Positions 1 to 7,486 of a DNA stretch of 13,525 nt are shown piece by piece. The position numbers and the translations under genes are program-made. This stretch comes from an uncultured Gemmatimonadota bacterium. Its GTDB lineage: Bacteria > Gemmatimonadota > Gemmatimonadetes > Gemmatimonadales > Gemmatimonadaceae. Positions within the stretch are counted from its first letter, which is position 1. The number at the start of each line of letters is the position of its first letter. A model generated the notes under the pieces. It ran no database searches. It worked only from the letters and a program-made list of their open reading frames with translations, and was not told the origin of the DNA. Location of the stretch: positions 1 through 13,525 of the forward strand of contig CAITQY010000085.1 of assembly GCA_903894655.1 (NCBI GenBank), written 5' to 3'.

Positions 1-2405
1 GCGTGCGCTCGTATCGCCTCGCCCGCAACGGCGGGCGGTTCCTCGCCTATCTGTTGGAAGACACCACGACGGCTCCGCGCAATGGGGCCGGATCAGCGCC
101 GGGTGCGCCGGCGGTGGCGACCGCCCTCAGTGGGCCCCGTCGCGAGAATGGCGTCACCTTAGTGCTGCGTGATCTGACCGCCGGCACCGAGCAGCGCATC
201 GAAGGCGTGACCGCGTTCATGTTCGACGACGATGAAAAGTGGCTCGGCTATACCGTGACCACGCGCGATGGTGCCGGCAACGGTGCCTTCGTTCGTGCCC
301 TCGCGTCTGGCACGGTCACGTCGCTGCTGACCGGACAGGCCACCTACCGTGGGATGACGTTCGATCGGAAGGGCGCGCAGGTTGCACTCATCTCCGACGT
401 TGGCGATTCCACCACGAAGCCGAAGATGGCGGTTTATCACGCGTCGCTCGTGCCGGTCAAGGGCAAGCCAATCGTCGCGCGCAAGATCGTCGCCGCGACG
501 GAAGCACCGGCCGGCCTCCTGATCGCCGAGCGTGGCGCGGTCAGCTTCACGCGTGAAGGCAACGGGGTGATCTTCTCCCTTGGCAACGTGCCCATGGACT
601 CGATCCCCGCTGATTCGCTCGTCGACAAAGCCGGTTATGATCTGTGGCACTGGAAGGACACCCAGATCCAGCCGCAGCAGAAAGTCTCGGCGAATCGCGA
701 TCGCAACCGCACCTACACCGCGCTCTATACGATCGCCAGCGGGAAGTGGACGCAGCTCGCCAACGACAGTCTCCGCGTCACCGTGAGCAACGACGGGCGT
801 CGCGTCCTCGGTGTCAATGCGGTCGAGTACGCGATCCCGCAGTTCTGGGGCGAGGGCGCCAGCGACGCGTATCTCATCGATCCGATCAGCGGCGCGCGAA
901 CCCTCATTGCCAAGGGACTCGACGGGAACCCGCAGCTGTCGCCCGGCGGCACCTACGTCACGTGGTTCGAGAAGGGACAGTGGGTGTCGTACGCGGTGGC
1001 CACCGGCAAGAAGTCCATCCTCACCGATAAGCTGCCGGTCAAGTTTCAGGACGAGGAATTTGATTCGCCCGATGTGCCACCGCCGTACGGACTCGGCGGG
1101 TGGAGCACGGCCGACAAGCGCGTGCTGGTGTACGATCGCTTCGACGTCTGGGAAGTCGACCCCGCGGGAGTGGCCGCGCCGACGAATCTGACGGACGGAG
1201 AAGGACGTCGCGCCGGCATGACGTTCCGCGTCGTCAATCTCGATCGCGAAGATCCCTTCCTCGACACGAACACGCCGCTGCTCTTGCGCGCGGTCGATTC
1301 ACTCACGAAGGCCTCCGGCTTCTGGCGTGATCGCTTGGGCGTCGTTGGAAAGCCCGAGAAGATCGTGATGGCCGACCGCAACTTGAACGGATTGCAGAAG
1401 GCGCGGAACGCGGAGCAGTATCTCCTCACGCAGAGCACCTATCGTGACTTCCCGGACCTCTACACCGGTAGCACCATCGCGAGCACCGCGAAGATCTCCA
1501 ACGCCAATCCGCAGGACGCGGAGTATCCGCGCGGCACGGTGGAGCTGGTGTCGTGGCTGAATGGCGATGGCATCCCGCTCCGTGGCTTGCTGCACAAGCC
1601 GGAGAACTTCGATCCGTCGAAGCAGTACCCGATGATCGTCTACTTCTACGAGAAGCTCACCGACGGCCTGCACAACTACGTCGCGCCGTCGGGTCGTAAC
1701 ACCGTGAATCCGTTGGTGTACAACAGCCTCGGCTACATCGTCTTCCAGCCCGACATCATCTACACCGATGGACAGCCGGGACCGAGTGCGGCCAAGTCGA
1801 TCATCCCGGGCGTGCAGGCACTGATCGCCAAGGGCTTTATCGATCCCAAGCGCGTCGGCATCACCGGCCAGTCGTGGGGCGGCTATCAGTCGTCATACAT
1901 CATCACCGTGACCAACATGTTCGCCGCCGCGGTCCCCAACGCCACCGTGGTCAACATGACGAGCGCCTACGGTGGCATCCGCTGGCAGTCGGGACTCGCC
2001 CGGACGTTCCAGTACGAGCACACCCAGAGCCGCATCGGCGGGTCGCTCTGGCAGTACCCGGAGCGTTTTGTCGAAAACTCGCCGCTGTTCAAGCTCGATC
2101 GGGTCACCACGCCGGTGCTCTTCATGGCCAATGACAACGACGGCTCGGTACCGTGGTACCAAGGCATCGAGTACTACGTCGCCATGCGTCGCCTGCAGAA
2201 GGAGGCCTACATGGTCGTGTACAACGGCGATGAACACAATCCGACCAAGCGGGCCAACCAGAAGGACATCGACAAGAAGATGATCGAGTTCTTCGCCGTG
2301 AAACTTCAGGGGGCCGATGCCCCGTCATGGATGGTGCGCGGCATCCCGTTCCTCGAGAAGGGGCGCGATCAGGTGAAGATGGTCAACCCGAGTGGAGGCA
2401 AGTGA
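1..2405 (+). CDS. S9 family peptidase (prolyl oligopeptidase-like), 5'-truncated by window edge
   Basis: Serine peptidase of family S9, which cleaves peptides with an alpha/beta-hydrolase domain behind a beta-propeller. About 800 residues are visible; the first whole codon is at base 3. The GTG there is probably not the real start, because the first residues (SYRLARNGGRFLAYL) already look like an internal propeller strand, so any signal peptide lies outside the window. Residues 1 to about 500 are propeller-like, with repeated strands such as LSPGGTYVTWFE. The hydrolase domain covers roughly 520-770. The nucleophile is Ser624 in GQSWGGYQ (1872-1874). The acid is probably Asp713 in NDNDGSVPW, and the base His745 in NGDEHNP, in the canonical order. 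The C-terminal PSWMVRGIPFLEK stretch recurs in related secreted bacterial peptidases. The stop overlaps the next start (TGATG), so the two are likely co-translated. Family assignment is firm; substrate is unknown. Confidence 0.93.
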   Translation, partial: VRSYRLARNGGRFLAYLLEDTTTAPRNGAGSAPGAPAVATALSGPRRENGVTLVLRDLTAGTEQRIEGVTAFMFDDDEKWLGYTVTTRDGAGNGAFVRALASGTVTSLLTGQATYRGMTFDRKGAQVALISDVGDSTTKPKMAVYHASLVPVKGKPIVARKIVAATEAPAGLLIAERGAVSFTREGNGVIFSLGNVPMDSIPADSLVDKAGYDLWHWKDTQIQPQQKVSANRDRNRTYTALYTIASGKWTQLANDSLRVTVSNDGRRVLGVNAVEYAIPQFWGEGASDAYLIDPISGARTLIAKGLDGNPQLSPGGTYVTWFEKGQWVSYAVATGKKSILTDKLPVKFQDEEFDSPDVPPPYGLGGWSTADKRVLVYDRFDVWEVDPAGVAAPTNLTDGEGRRAGMTFRVVNLDREDPFLDTNTPLLLRAVDSLTKASGFWRDRLGVVGKPEKIVMADRNLNGLQKARNAEQYLLTQSTYRDFPDLYTGSTIASTAKISNANPQDAEYPRGTVELVSWLNGDGIPLRGLLHKPENFDPSKQYPMIVYFYEKLTDGLHNYVAPSGRNTVNPLVYNSLGYIVFQPDIIYTDGQPGPSAAKSIIPGVQALIAKGFIDPKRVGITGQSWGGYQSSYIITVTNMFAAAVPNATVVNMTSAYGGIRWQSGLARTFQYEHTQSRIGGSLWQYPERFVENSPLFKLDRVTTPVLFMANDNDGSVPWYQGIEYYVAMRRLQKEAYMVVYNGDEHNPTKRANQKDIDKKMIEFFAVKLQGADAPSWMVRGIPFLEKGRDQVKMVNPSGGK

Positions 2406-3196
2406 TGGCAGCTGACGAAATCGATTATCAGATCATCGGCGACGACCTGCAGGCGGTCATCATCACGCTCGACCCCGGCGAAGCAGTCTTCGCCGAGGCG
2501 GGCGGGATGATGTTCATGCGCGAGGGGATCACCATGGCGACCACCCTCGATCCGAACGCAAAGGGTGGGGGGTTGTTCGACAAGCTGATCGGTGCCGGCA
2601 AGCGTGTGCTGTCGGGCGATTCGTTTTTTGTCACGCTGTTCGGCAACAACGGCGCGCGGCGCGCCGACGTGGCGTTCGCGGCGCCGTTCCCCGGCAAGAT
2701 TGTCCCCCTCAACTTGCGTGACTGGGGCGGCACGGTGCTCGCGCAGAAGGACAGCTTTCTCTGTGCCGCGCGTGGCATCGATATTTCAGTCGCATTCACT
2801 CGCAAAATCGGCGCGGGCTTTTTCGGCGGCGAGGGATTCATTCTGCAGAAGCTGCAGGGCGATGGGCTCGCCTTCCTCCACGCCTCCGGTACCCTGCACG
2901 CCATCGATCTGGCCCCGGGTGAAAAGCTCCGCGTGGACACCGGCTGTCTCGTGGCGTTCCAACCCACGGTGGACTACGACATCCAGCGTGTGCCCGGTAT
3001 CAAGACGGCACTGTTCGGTGGCGAAGGATTGTTCTTCGTCCAACTCACGGGCCCAGGCCGCGTCATTCTACAAACGCTGCCCTTCTCTCGATTGGCCGAC
3101 CGCATCATCGCAGCGGCGCCCCGTGCTGGCGGCAAGCGCGTCGGCGAGGGCTCGATCCTCGGTGGACTTGGCGGTCTGCTCGACGGCGACAACTAG
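2405..3196 (+). CDS. TIGR00266 / AIM24 family protein
   Basis: A 263-residue protein of the AIM24 (TIGR00266) family, which has a beta-sheet-rich fold of unclear biochemical role; the family is named after a yeast mitochondrial protein. The ATG at 2405 is chosen because it has a strong ribosome site (GGAGG at 2394-2398, 6 bases upstream) and gives the family N-terminus, EIDYQIIGDDLQAV. The frame is open further upstream but that part lies inside the S9 gene. Family signatures are AEAGGMMFM (30-38), SGDSFFVTLF (70-79), GFFGGEGFILQKLQGDG (138-154), LHASGT (158-163) and FGGEGLFFVQLTGPG (204-218). The glycine-rich C-terminal tail (VGEGSILGGLGGLLDGDN) is also typical. There is no signal peptide or membrane segment, so it is probably cytoplasmic. 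It shares one base with the peptidase stop, which suggests a two-gene operon. Family call is firm, function unknown. Confidence 0.92.
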   Translation: MAADEIDYQIIGDDLQAVIITLDPGEAVFAEAGGMMFMREGITMATTLDPNAKGGGLFDKLIGAGKRVLSGDSFFVTLFGNNGARRADVAFAAPFPGKIVPLNLRDWGGTVLAQKDSFLCAARGIDISVAFTRKIGAGFFGGEGFILQKLQGDGLAFLHASGTLHAIDLAPGEKLRVDTGCLVAFQPTVDYDIQRVPGIKTALFGGEGLFFVQLTGPGRVILQTLPFSRLADRIIAAAPRAGGKRVGEGSILGGLGGLLDGDN

Positions 3197-3212
3197 CAGC
3201 TCGCCGGGCTGG

Positions 3213-3264
3213 TCGTCGCGGCCGGCGACGAGGGAATTCACGGCGGCGGCTCCCTCCGCCGCCG
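3213..3264. other. Two consecutive GC hairpins in the AIM24-speA gap
   Basis: The first hairpin has a perfect 7-bp stem (3213-3219 TCGTCGC with 3225-3231 GCGACGA) and a 5-base loop. The second has a perfect 9-bp stem (3241-3249 with 3256-3264, CGGCGGCGG with CCGCCGCCG) and the loop CTCCCT. The second is followed by only a short CTTT, not a real T tract. They could end the S9-AIM24 transcript inefficiently, or form a structured speA leader. The pairing is directly visible; the function is inferred. Confidence 0.4.
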
Positions 3265-3288
3265 CGAACCCTCTAGCTTTCCGCGCTT

Positions 3289-5247
3289 ATGGCCACTCGC
3301 AATCAGCCCACTACCGAGGCGCCCATTCCGGCTCCCTGGTCCATCGAATCGGCGCGCGCCCTCTACAACGTGGAGGGGTGGGGCGCCGGTTATTTCGATA
3401 TCAACGAGCGCGGACGCGTTATCGTCCGTCCAAATCCGGACCGGCCGGATCTCACCGCCGATCTGCGCGACCTCGCGCACGATCTTGAAGGACAGGGCAT
3501 CGCCCTCCCGGTGTTGCTGCGCTTCTCCGATATCCTCAAATCGCGCATCGAAACGCTCAGCGAGCGGTTCGACGCCTCGATGAAGGAGTTCGAGTACACC
3601 GGTGGCTACACCACCGTGTACCCGATCAAGGTCAATCAGCAGCGGCACGTGGTCGAGGAGATCGTCAAGTTCGGGAAGACCCACGGCGTCGGCCTCGAAT
3701 GTGGCTCGAAGCCCGAACTGCAGGCCGTGCTGGGCCTCTCGGAGAGCACCGAGCATCTCATCGTTTGCAACGGCTACAAGGACCATGAGTTCATGCGGCT
3801 GGCCCTCATGGGACAGAAGCTCGGACACAAAGTGTTCATTGTGCTCGAGCAGGTCAGTGAGCTCGACGTGTTGCTGGAAGTGGCCGAAGAGCTTGGCGTG
3901 ACGCCAACCTGCGGTGTCCGCATCAAGCTGGCCAGCGAAGGTGCCGGTCGTTGGGCCCAGAGCGGCGGTGAGAAGAGCAAGTTCGGCCTCAGCTCGGCCG
4001 AACTCATTAAGCTCATCGACAAGCTGCAGGCGCTCGGCAAGCTCGGCATCCTCAAGCTGATTCACTTCCATCTTGGCAGTCAGATCACCGACATTCGCTT
4101 CATCAAGTCGGGACTGCAGGAAGTGGCGCGATTCTACCTCGAGCTCCGCGCCATCGGCGTTGACATCACGCATGTGGACGTGGGCGGTGGGCTGGGCATC
4201 GACTACGACGGCACCAACTCCACCAACAACGCCAGCGTCAACTACACGCTGCAGGAGTACGCCAACGATGTGATCTACACGATCGCCGAGGCGTGCCGTG
4301 ATGCCGAGCTGTCGATGCCGCACATCATCAGCGAATCGGGTCGCGCGCTGACGGCGCACCACGCGCTCCTGCTGGTGAAGGTCATCGATGTGGAGTCGCA
4401 GGCCGAGCAGCCCATCCCGGTGCTCGACGACGAAGAGCATTCGTTGCTGCACGAGATGTACGAGGATTGGCGCACGCTCACCGAGCGCGGCGCAAAGCCG
4501 CGTAAGGTACTCGAGGTGTTTCACGACGCGTCCTTCGACAAGGATCGCGCCCGGAATTACTTCAACAGCGGCGTGTTGAGCCTGCGCGGACTGGCCAAAG
4601 CGGAAGTGATCTGGCTTGGCACCATGAATGCCATCTACCGCATCGCCAAGGCCGACGAAGACACGTACGCCGACATCCTTCCCGAGCTCGAGTCGTCGCT
4701 CGTGGACCGGTACTTCTGCAACTTCTCGCTCTTCCAGTCCTTGCCCGACAGCTGGGCCATCGATCAGCTCTTTCCGATCATGCCGATTCACCGGCTCGAC
4801 GAGGAGCCAGTCCGTCGTGGCACGTTGCAGGACGTGACCTGTGATTCCGACGGCAAGATCGACCGCTTCGTGGGCGACAAGAAAGGCCGTCCCAGCCTCG
4901 AGCTCCATGAGTTCCGCGATGGCGAGGACTACATCCTGGGCATCTTCCTGACCGGTGCGTACCAGGAAATTCTCGGCGATTTGCACAACCTCTTCGGCGA
5001 TACGAACGCGGTGCACGTGCGCCTGAACGATCAGGGGGCCTACGAGATCACCGACCTGGTGGAAGGCGATACGGTCACCGAAGTGCTCAACTACGTGCAG
5101 TTCGGGGCCTCGCAACTTCTCGCCACCTTCCGCCGTAAGGTGAATTCCGCAACATCCCTGACGCGCGAAGAGGCGAATGCCTTTATCGCGGACTACGTCG
5201 CAGGGCTTGAGGGATACACCTATCTCGAAGGAGAGGCCGCACGATGA
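3289..5247 (+). CDS. speA: Biosynthetic arginine decarboxylase (PLP-dependent)
   Basis: Decarboxylates L-arginine to agmatine, the first step of the arginine route to putrescine and spermidine. It has 652 residues, normal for SpeA, and aligns by eye along its length with the E. coli enzyme. Family landmarks in order are YPIKVNQ with the PLP Schiff-base Lys114, GGEKSKFGLS, HFHLGSQ (259-265), VDVGGGLGIDYDG (296-308, phosphate-binding glycines), ESGRALTAHHA (349-359), FSLFQSLPDSWAIDQLFP, and CDSDG with catalytic Cys518. GAYQEILGDLHNLFGDT and the closing GLEGYTYLEGE are also characteristic. The ATG at 3289 precedes the family N-terminus but has no evident Shine-Dalgarno sequence, so the message may have little or no leader. 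The last codons overlap the next gene by ATGA. No agmatine ureohydrolase or deiminase gene lies nearby. The call is secure. Confidence 0.98.
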   Translation: MATRNQPTTEAPIPAPWSIESARALYNVEGWGAGYFDINERGRVIVRPNPDRPDLTADLRDLAHDLEGQGIALPVLLRFSDILKSRIETLSERFDASMKEFEYTGGYTTVYPIKVNQQRHVVEEIVKFGKTHGVGLECGSKPELQAVLGLSESTEHLIVCNGYKDHEFMRLALMGQKLGHKVFIVLEQVSELDVLLEVAEELGVTPTCGVRIKLASEGAGRWAQSGGEKSKFGLSSAELIKLIDKLQALGKLGILKLIHFHLGSQITDIRFIKSGLQEVARFYLELRAIGVDITHVDVGGGLGIDYDGTNSTNNASVNYTLQEYANDVIYTIAEACRDAELSMPHIISESGRALTAHHALLLVKVIDVESQAEQPIPVLDDEEHSLLHEMYEDWRTLTERGAKPRKVLEVFHDASFDKDRARNYFNSGVLSLRGLAKAEVIWLGTMNAIYRIAKADEDTYADILPELESSLVDRYFCNFSLFQSLPDSWAIDQLFPIMPIHRLDEEPVRRGTLQDVTCDSDGKIDRFVGDKKGRPSLELHEFRDGEDYILGIFLTGAYQEILGDLHNLFGDTNAVHVRLNDQGAYEITDLVEGDTVTEVLNYVQFGASQLLATFRRKVNSATSLTREEANAFIADYVAGLEGYTYLEGEAAR

Positions 5248-5963
5248 ACCAAGTCACGGCTGAGTCGTCCAAAGGCAGTGTGTTCGAAGACGTGCTGGAA
5301 GTGCTGTGGGCGCCTGGGGCGGTATTCGATCGCTCGCGGGCAAAGGGGGTCGGGATGTACATCCTCGTGCTCGCGGCCGTCACGCTGGTCATCGTGCTGG
5401 CCACCAAGGGGCTGATTCAGCCGTACATCGATGCGAATTTCGAGGTACAGATGCAGCAGATGGCGGCGAGAGGCACGCCGATGCCGTCGGAAGCCGTGGC
5501 CGCGGCGCAAAAGTTCGCTGGCTACGGATTCATCGCCTCGGGTGTCCTGATGATTCCGATCGGTGCGGTGATCACCGGGTTGTTGGTCTGGATCGGTGGC
5601 AAGGTGGCGTCGGCGCCCTTTGCGTTCGGGCAAGGGGTGCTGATTGCCACGCTCGCCTCCGTGCCTCGCGTGCTCAGCTTCATTGCCACGGCGGTGCAGG
5701 GCGCGATGGCAGACCCGCAGTCCATTCGCTCGTTCTCCGATGCCGCGCTCGGTGCGGCGCGTTTCGTCGATCCGGTGAGTACCTCGCCGGCCCTGATGGC
5801 CCTGCTCGCCAACCTCGACGTCTTCAACATTTGGCAGCTGGTGATCATCGCGGTTGGGATCAGCGTGGTGGGCCGCGTCGAACGGAGCGCCGGATTCGTT
5901 GGGGCGCTCGTCGCCTGGGGACTGGGCGTCGCATTGACGGTGGTTCCCGCGTTGCTCGCGTAG
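5244..5963 (+). CDS. YIP1-type integral membrane protein
   Basis: A 239-residue membrane protein resembling the bacterial YIP1 family. It starts with a short cytoplasmic stretch (VFEDVLEVLWAPGAVFDRSR), a pattern common before the first helix of YIP1-like proteins. Five hydrophobic segments can be read at roughly 37-58, 95-118, 129-152, 195-213 and 216-237. Between the first two lies a polar, Gln/Ala-rich loop. The start is ATG at 5244 in an ATGA overlap with speA, with AAGGAG at 5228-5233 upstream, so translation is likely coupled to the decarboxylase. Bacterial YIP1 proteins lack a settled function. The speA link raises the possibility of a role in polyamine or pH physiology, but that is a guess. 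The membrane topology is clear; the family name is moderately sure. Confidence 0.82.
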   Translation: MNQVTAESSKGSVFEDVLEVLWAPGAVFDRSRAKGVGMYILVLAAVTLVIVLATKGLIQPYIDANFEVQMQQMAARGTPMPSEAVAAAQKFAGYGFIASGVLMIPIGAVITGLLVWIGGKVASAPFAFGQGVLIATLASVPRVLSFIATAVQGAMADPQSIRSFSDAALGAARFVDPVSTSPALMALLANLDVFNIWQLVIIAVGISVVGRVERSAGFVGALVAWGLGVALTVVPALLA

Positions 5964-5992
5964 TCGGCGCCGTCGTAGTGCAAGGCACGAAA

Positions 5993-6028
5993 GGGCGCCG
6001 TGATCACTCACGGCGCCCCTTCGTTTTT
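5993..6028 (+). terminator. Intrinsic terminator after the speA-YIP1 block
   Basis: A perfect 11-bp stem (5993-6003 GGGCGCCGTGA with 6008-6018) and a 4-base loop (TCAC) are followed by CCTTCG and a run of five T at 6024-6028. It sits 30 bases after the YIP1-type stop. Read from the other strand it gives the same stem followed by CTTTCG, so it may also stop sodA transcripts arriving from the right, but less efficiently. Confidence 0.85.
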
Positions 6029-6052
6029 GCTGTCGGTGGTGCCGCAGCGAAC

Positions 6053-6652
6053 TTACGCGAAACGCTTCGCGACTTCCGCCCAGTTCACCACGTTCCAATA
6101 CGCACCGAGATAATCGGCACGACGGTTCTGGTACTTCAGGTAGTACGCATGTTCCCACACGTCGCAGCCAAGCAGCGCGTGCTTGCCTTCCATCAGCGGG
6201 TTGTCCTGATTCGGCGTGCTCATGATCGACAGCGCGCCGTTCGTCGACACCAGCCCCGCCCAGCCCGAACCGAAGCGGCCGATGCCGGCAGCCTGAAACT
6301 GCTCCTTGAACGCGGCAAAGGATCCGAAGGCTTTCGTGATGGCCTCGGCCAGCGCGCCCGTGGGCTCACCGCCAGCATTCGGCGCCATCGTCTGCCAGAA
6401 CAGCGAGTGGTTCCAGTGGCCGCCGCCGTTGTTGCGCACCGCGGTGCGCACCGCCTCCGGCACGTCGTTGATCTTGCTGCACAGCTCGTCGATCGACCAC
6501 GACGCCAGCTCCGGCGCCTTCTCGATCGCGGCGTTCAGGTTCGTGACGTACGCCTGATGATGCTTGCCATGATGGATGTTCATGGTCTGCGCATCGATGT
6601 GCGGCTCGAGCGCCTCGGGCGCGTACGGCAGCGGCGGAAGAACGTGGGCCAT
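6053..6652 (-). CDS. sodA: Superoxide dismutase, Mn/Fe family, Mn-type signature
   Basis: Converts superoxide to oxygen and hydrogen peroxide using a bound Mn or Fe ion. It has 199 residues, a normal length, and starts with the typical LPPLPYAPEALEPHID. By comparison with E. coli SodA, the metal ligands are His27 (MNIHHGKHH), His82 (HWNHSLFW), Asp164 and His168 (DVWEHAYY). Tyr35 is the gateway residue. The Gly-rich GGGHWNH together with Gln149 in TPNQDNPL is the arrangement seen in Mn-type rather than Fe-type enzymes; dual use cannot be excluded. No signal peptide is present, so it is cytoplasmic. The ATG has a good ribosome site (GAAGGAG at 6661-6667 on the complementary strand, 8 bases away). 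It lies 63 bases downstream of the DedA gene on the same strand. Family is certain; metal preference is inferred. Confidence 0.97.
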   Translation of the reverse strand: MAHVLPPLPYAPEALEPHIDAQTMNIHHGKHHQAYVTNLNAAIEKAPELASWSIDELCSKINDVPEAVRTAVRNNGGGHWNHSLFWQTMAPNAGGEPTGALAEAITKAFGSFAAFKEQFQAAGIGRFGSGWAGLVSTNGALSIMSTPNQDNPLMEGKHALLGCDVWEHAYYLKYQNRRADYLGAYWNVVNWAEVAKRFA

Positions 6653-6672
6653 GACAACGACTCCTTCTGTAT

Positions 6673-6690
6673 GACGTGAGTACGACGTGA
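6673..6690. repeat. Direct repeat GACGTGA, 11-base period, upstream of sodA
   Basis: GACGTGA occurs at 6673-6679 and again at 6684-6690, one helical turn apart, between the DedA stop and the sodA ribosome site. On the sodA strand it reads TCACGTC twice. It could be a regulator or RNA-level site, but the same 7-mer occurs again near 7418 and 7484, so chance is quite possible. Confidence 0.25.
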
Positions 6691-6715
6691 ATGCGAACCG
6701 TTCGGTGCAGGAGCC

Positions 6716-7351
6716 TCAGGCCTTCGCCTGTGCACTGCGATTGCGCCACCAAGCGATGATGCCCGGCAGAATGGACAGGAACACCACGACCAAAATCACC
6801 TTCTCAACGTGTTGCGCTACGCCCGGCACCGTCTTCGCCAAGACGTAGCCCGTGATGAGCATGCTCCAGATCCAGAGCACGCCGCCGACCACGTTGTAGG
6901 CAAGAAACGACGCGTAGCGCATCTGGCCTACGCCGGCCACCACCGGCGCGAACGTCCGGACGATCGGCATGAAGCGCGCGATGATGATCGTCTTGCCGCC
7001 AGGCTTCTCGTAGAACGCCTGCGCCTTGAGCAGGTGGTCCTTATGAAAAAACAGCGAGTTCTCACGGGTAAAGATACGCGGTCCGGTCGCTTTGCCGACG
7101 TGATAACCCACCGTGTCACCCACGATCGCGGCCACCGTCAGGATCAGCCCCAGCAGCCACACGTTCAAACCGAACGCTGGGTCCGCTGCGAGCAGCCCGG
7201 CCGTGACGAGCAGCGAATCACCAGGCAGAAAAAAGCCGACCAGCAGCCCCGTCTCGGCGAAGATGATGATCGTCAGCCCGACATACCCGGCCCACTGCAC
7301 CAGCGCCGGGAGGTCACGCAGTCTATGGTAGAACTCGGTCAGAAAATCCAA
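6716..7351 (-). CDS. DedA family membrane protein
   Basis: A 211-residue inner-membrane protein of the DedA/SNARE-associated family (VTT fold). Members act in membrane homeostasis, and several are proposed to be lipid-carrier flippases. Signatures are FAETGLLVGFFLPGDSLL (31-48) with the conserved acidic Glu33 and PGD, GDTVGYHVGK (78-87), and ARFMPIVRTFAPVVAG (125-140) with Arg126, Pro129 and Arg132. Hydrophobic segments are near 18-42, 46-58, 63-85, 136-172 and 183-202. The assigned start is TTG at 7351. It gives a family-like N-terminus (MDFLTEFYHRL), but no clear ribosome site precedes it and no in-frame ATG or GTG is apparent shortly upstream, so the start is uncertain. It is divergent from the GH38 gene and likely co-transcribed with sodA. 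Confidence 0.93.
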   Translation of the reverse strand: MDFLTEFYHRLRDLPALVQWAGYVGLTIIIFAETGLLVGFFLPGDSLLVTAGLLAADPAFGLNVWLLGLILTVAAIVGDTVGYHVGKATGPRIFTRENSLFFHKDHLLKAQAFYEKPGGKTIIIARFMPIVRTFAPVVAGVGQMRYASFLAYNVVGGVLWIWSMLITGYVLAKTVPGVAQHVEKVILVVVFLSILPGIIAWWRNRSAQAKA

Positions 7352-7486
7352 GCAGACATCCGGATACAGACGGGAACGGAAACGGCGTGAGCCGTTGAGC
7401 TGGGCGAAAGGTCGATGGACGTGACGTTGCGGTCAACCGTGAAGGCCAACTGGCAGTCCGGCCGGTCGACGAAGTAGCTTCCCGAC
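7352..7486. promoter_or_regulatory. Divergent DedA / GH38 intergenic region
   Basis: This 135-base gap must hold promoters for both flanking genes, unless they lie inside the genes. I see no convincing -35/-10 pair. It contains a small perfect hairpin (7381-7386 AACGGC with 7391-7396 GCCGTT, loop GTGA) and a 20-codon plus-strand reading frame (7415-7477). The minus strand reads as a protein-like segment described in the findings. Confidence 0.4.
7415..7477 (+). CDS. Possible 20-codon upstream ORF (leader peptide) before the GH38 gene
   Basis: ATG at 7415 opens a frame encoding MDVTLRSTVKANWQSGRSTK and stops at TAG 7475-7477, nine bases before the GTG of the GH38 gene and in the same frame. 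AAAGG at 7407-7411 is a weak, closely placed ribosome site. If translated, it could deliver ribosomes to the GH38 start, which itself lacks a good ribosome site. A frame this short is easily due to chance, and no known leader peptide is recognised. Confidence 0.2.
   Translation: MDVTLRSTVKANWQSGRSTK

Noticed and set aside
2327..2404. 26-codon N-terminal extension of the AIM24-family frame
   Set aside because: It lies inside the S9 gene, while the ATG at 2405 has a strong ribosome site and the family N-terminus.
3238..5115. 625-codon open frame on the minus strand opposite speA
   Set aside because: It lies wholly antisense to a full-length, motif-complete speA and has no recognisable domain. 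Long antisense frames are expected opposite GC-rich coding sequence.
5306..6679. 457-codon plus-strand frame across the YIP1-type gene, terminator and sodA
   Set aside because: It runs out of frame with the YIP1-type gene, through the terminator and antisense to sodA. It has Arg-rich shadow composition and no domain.
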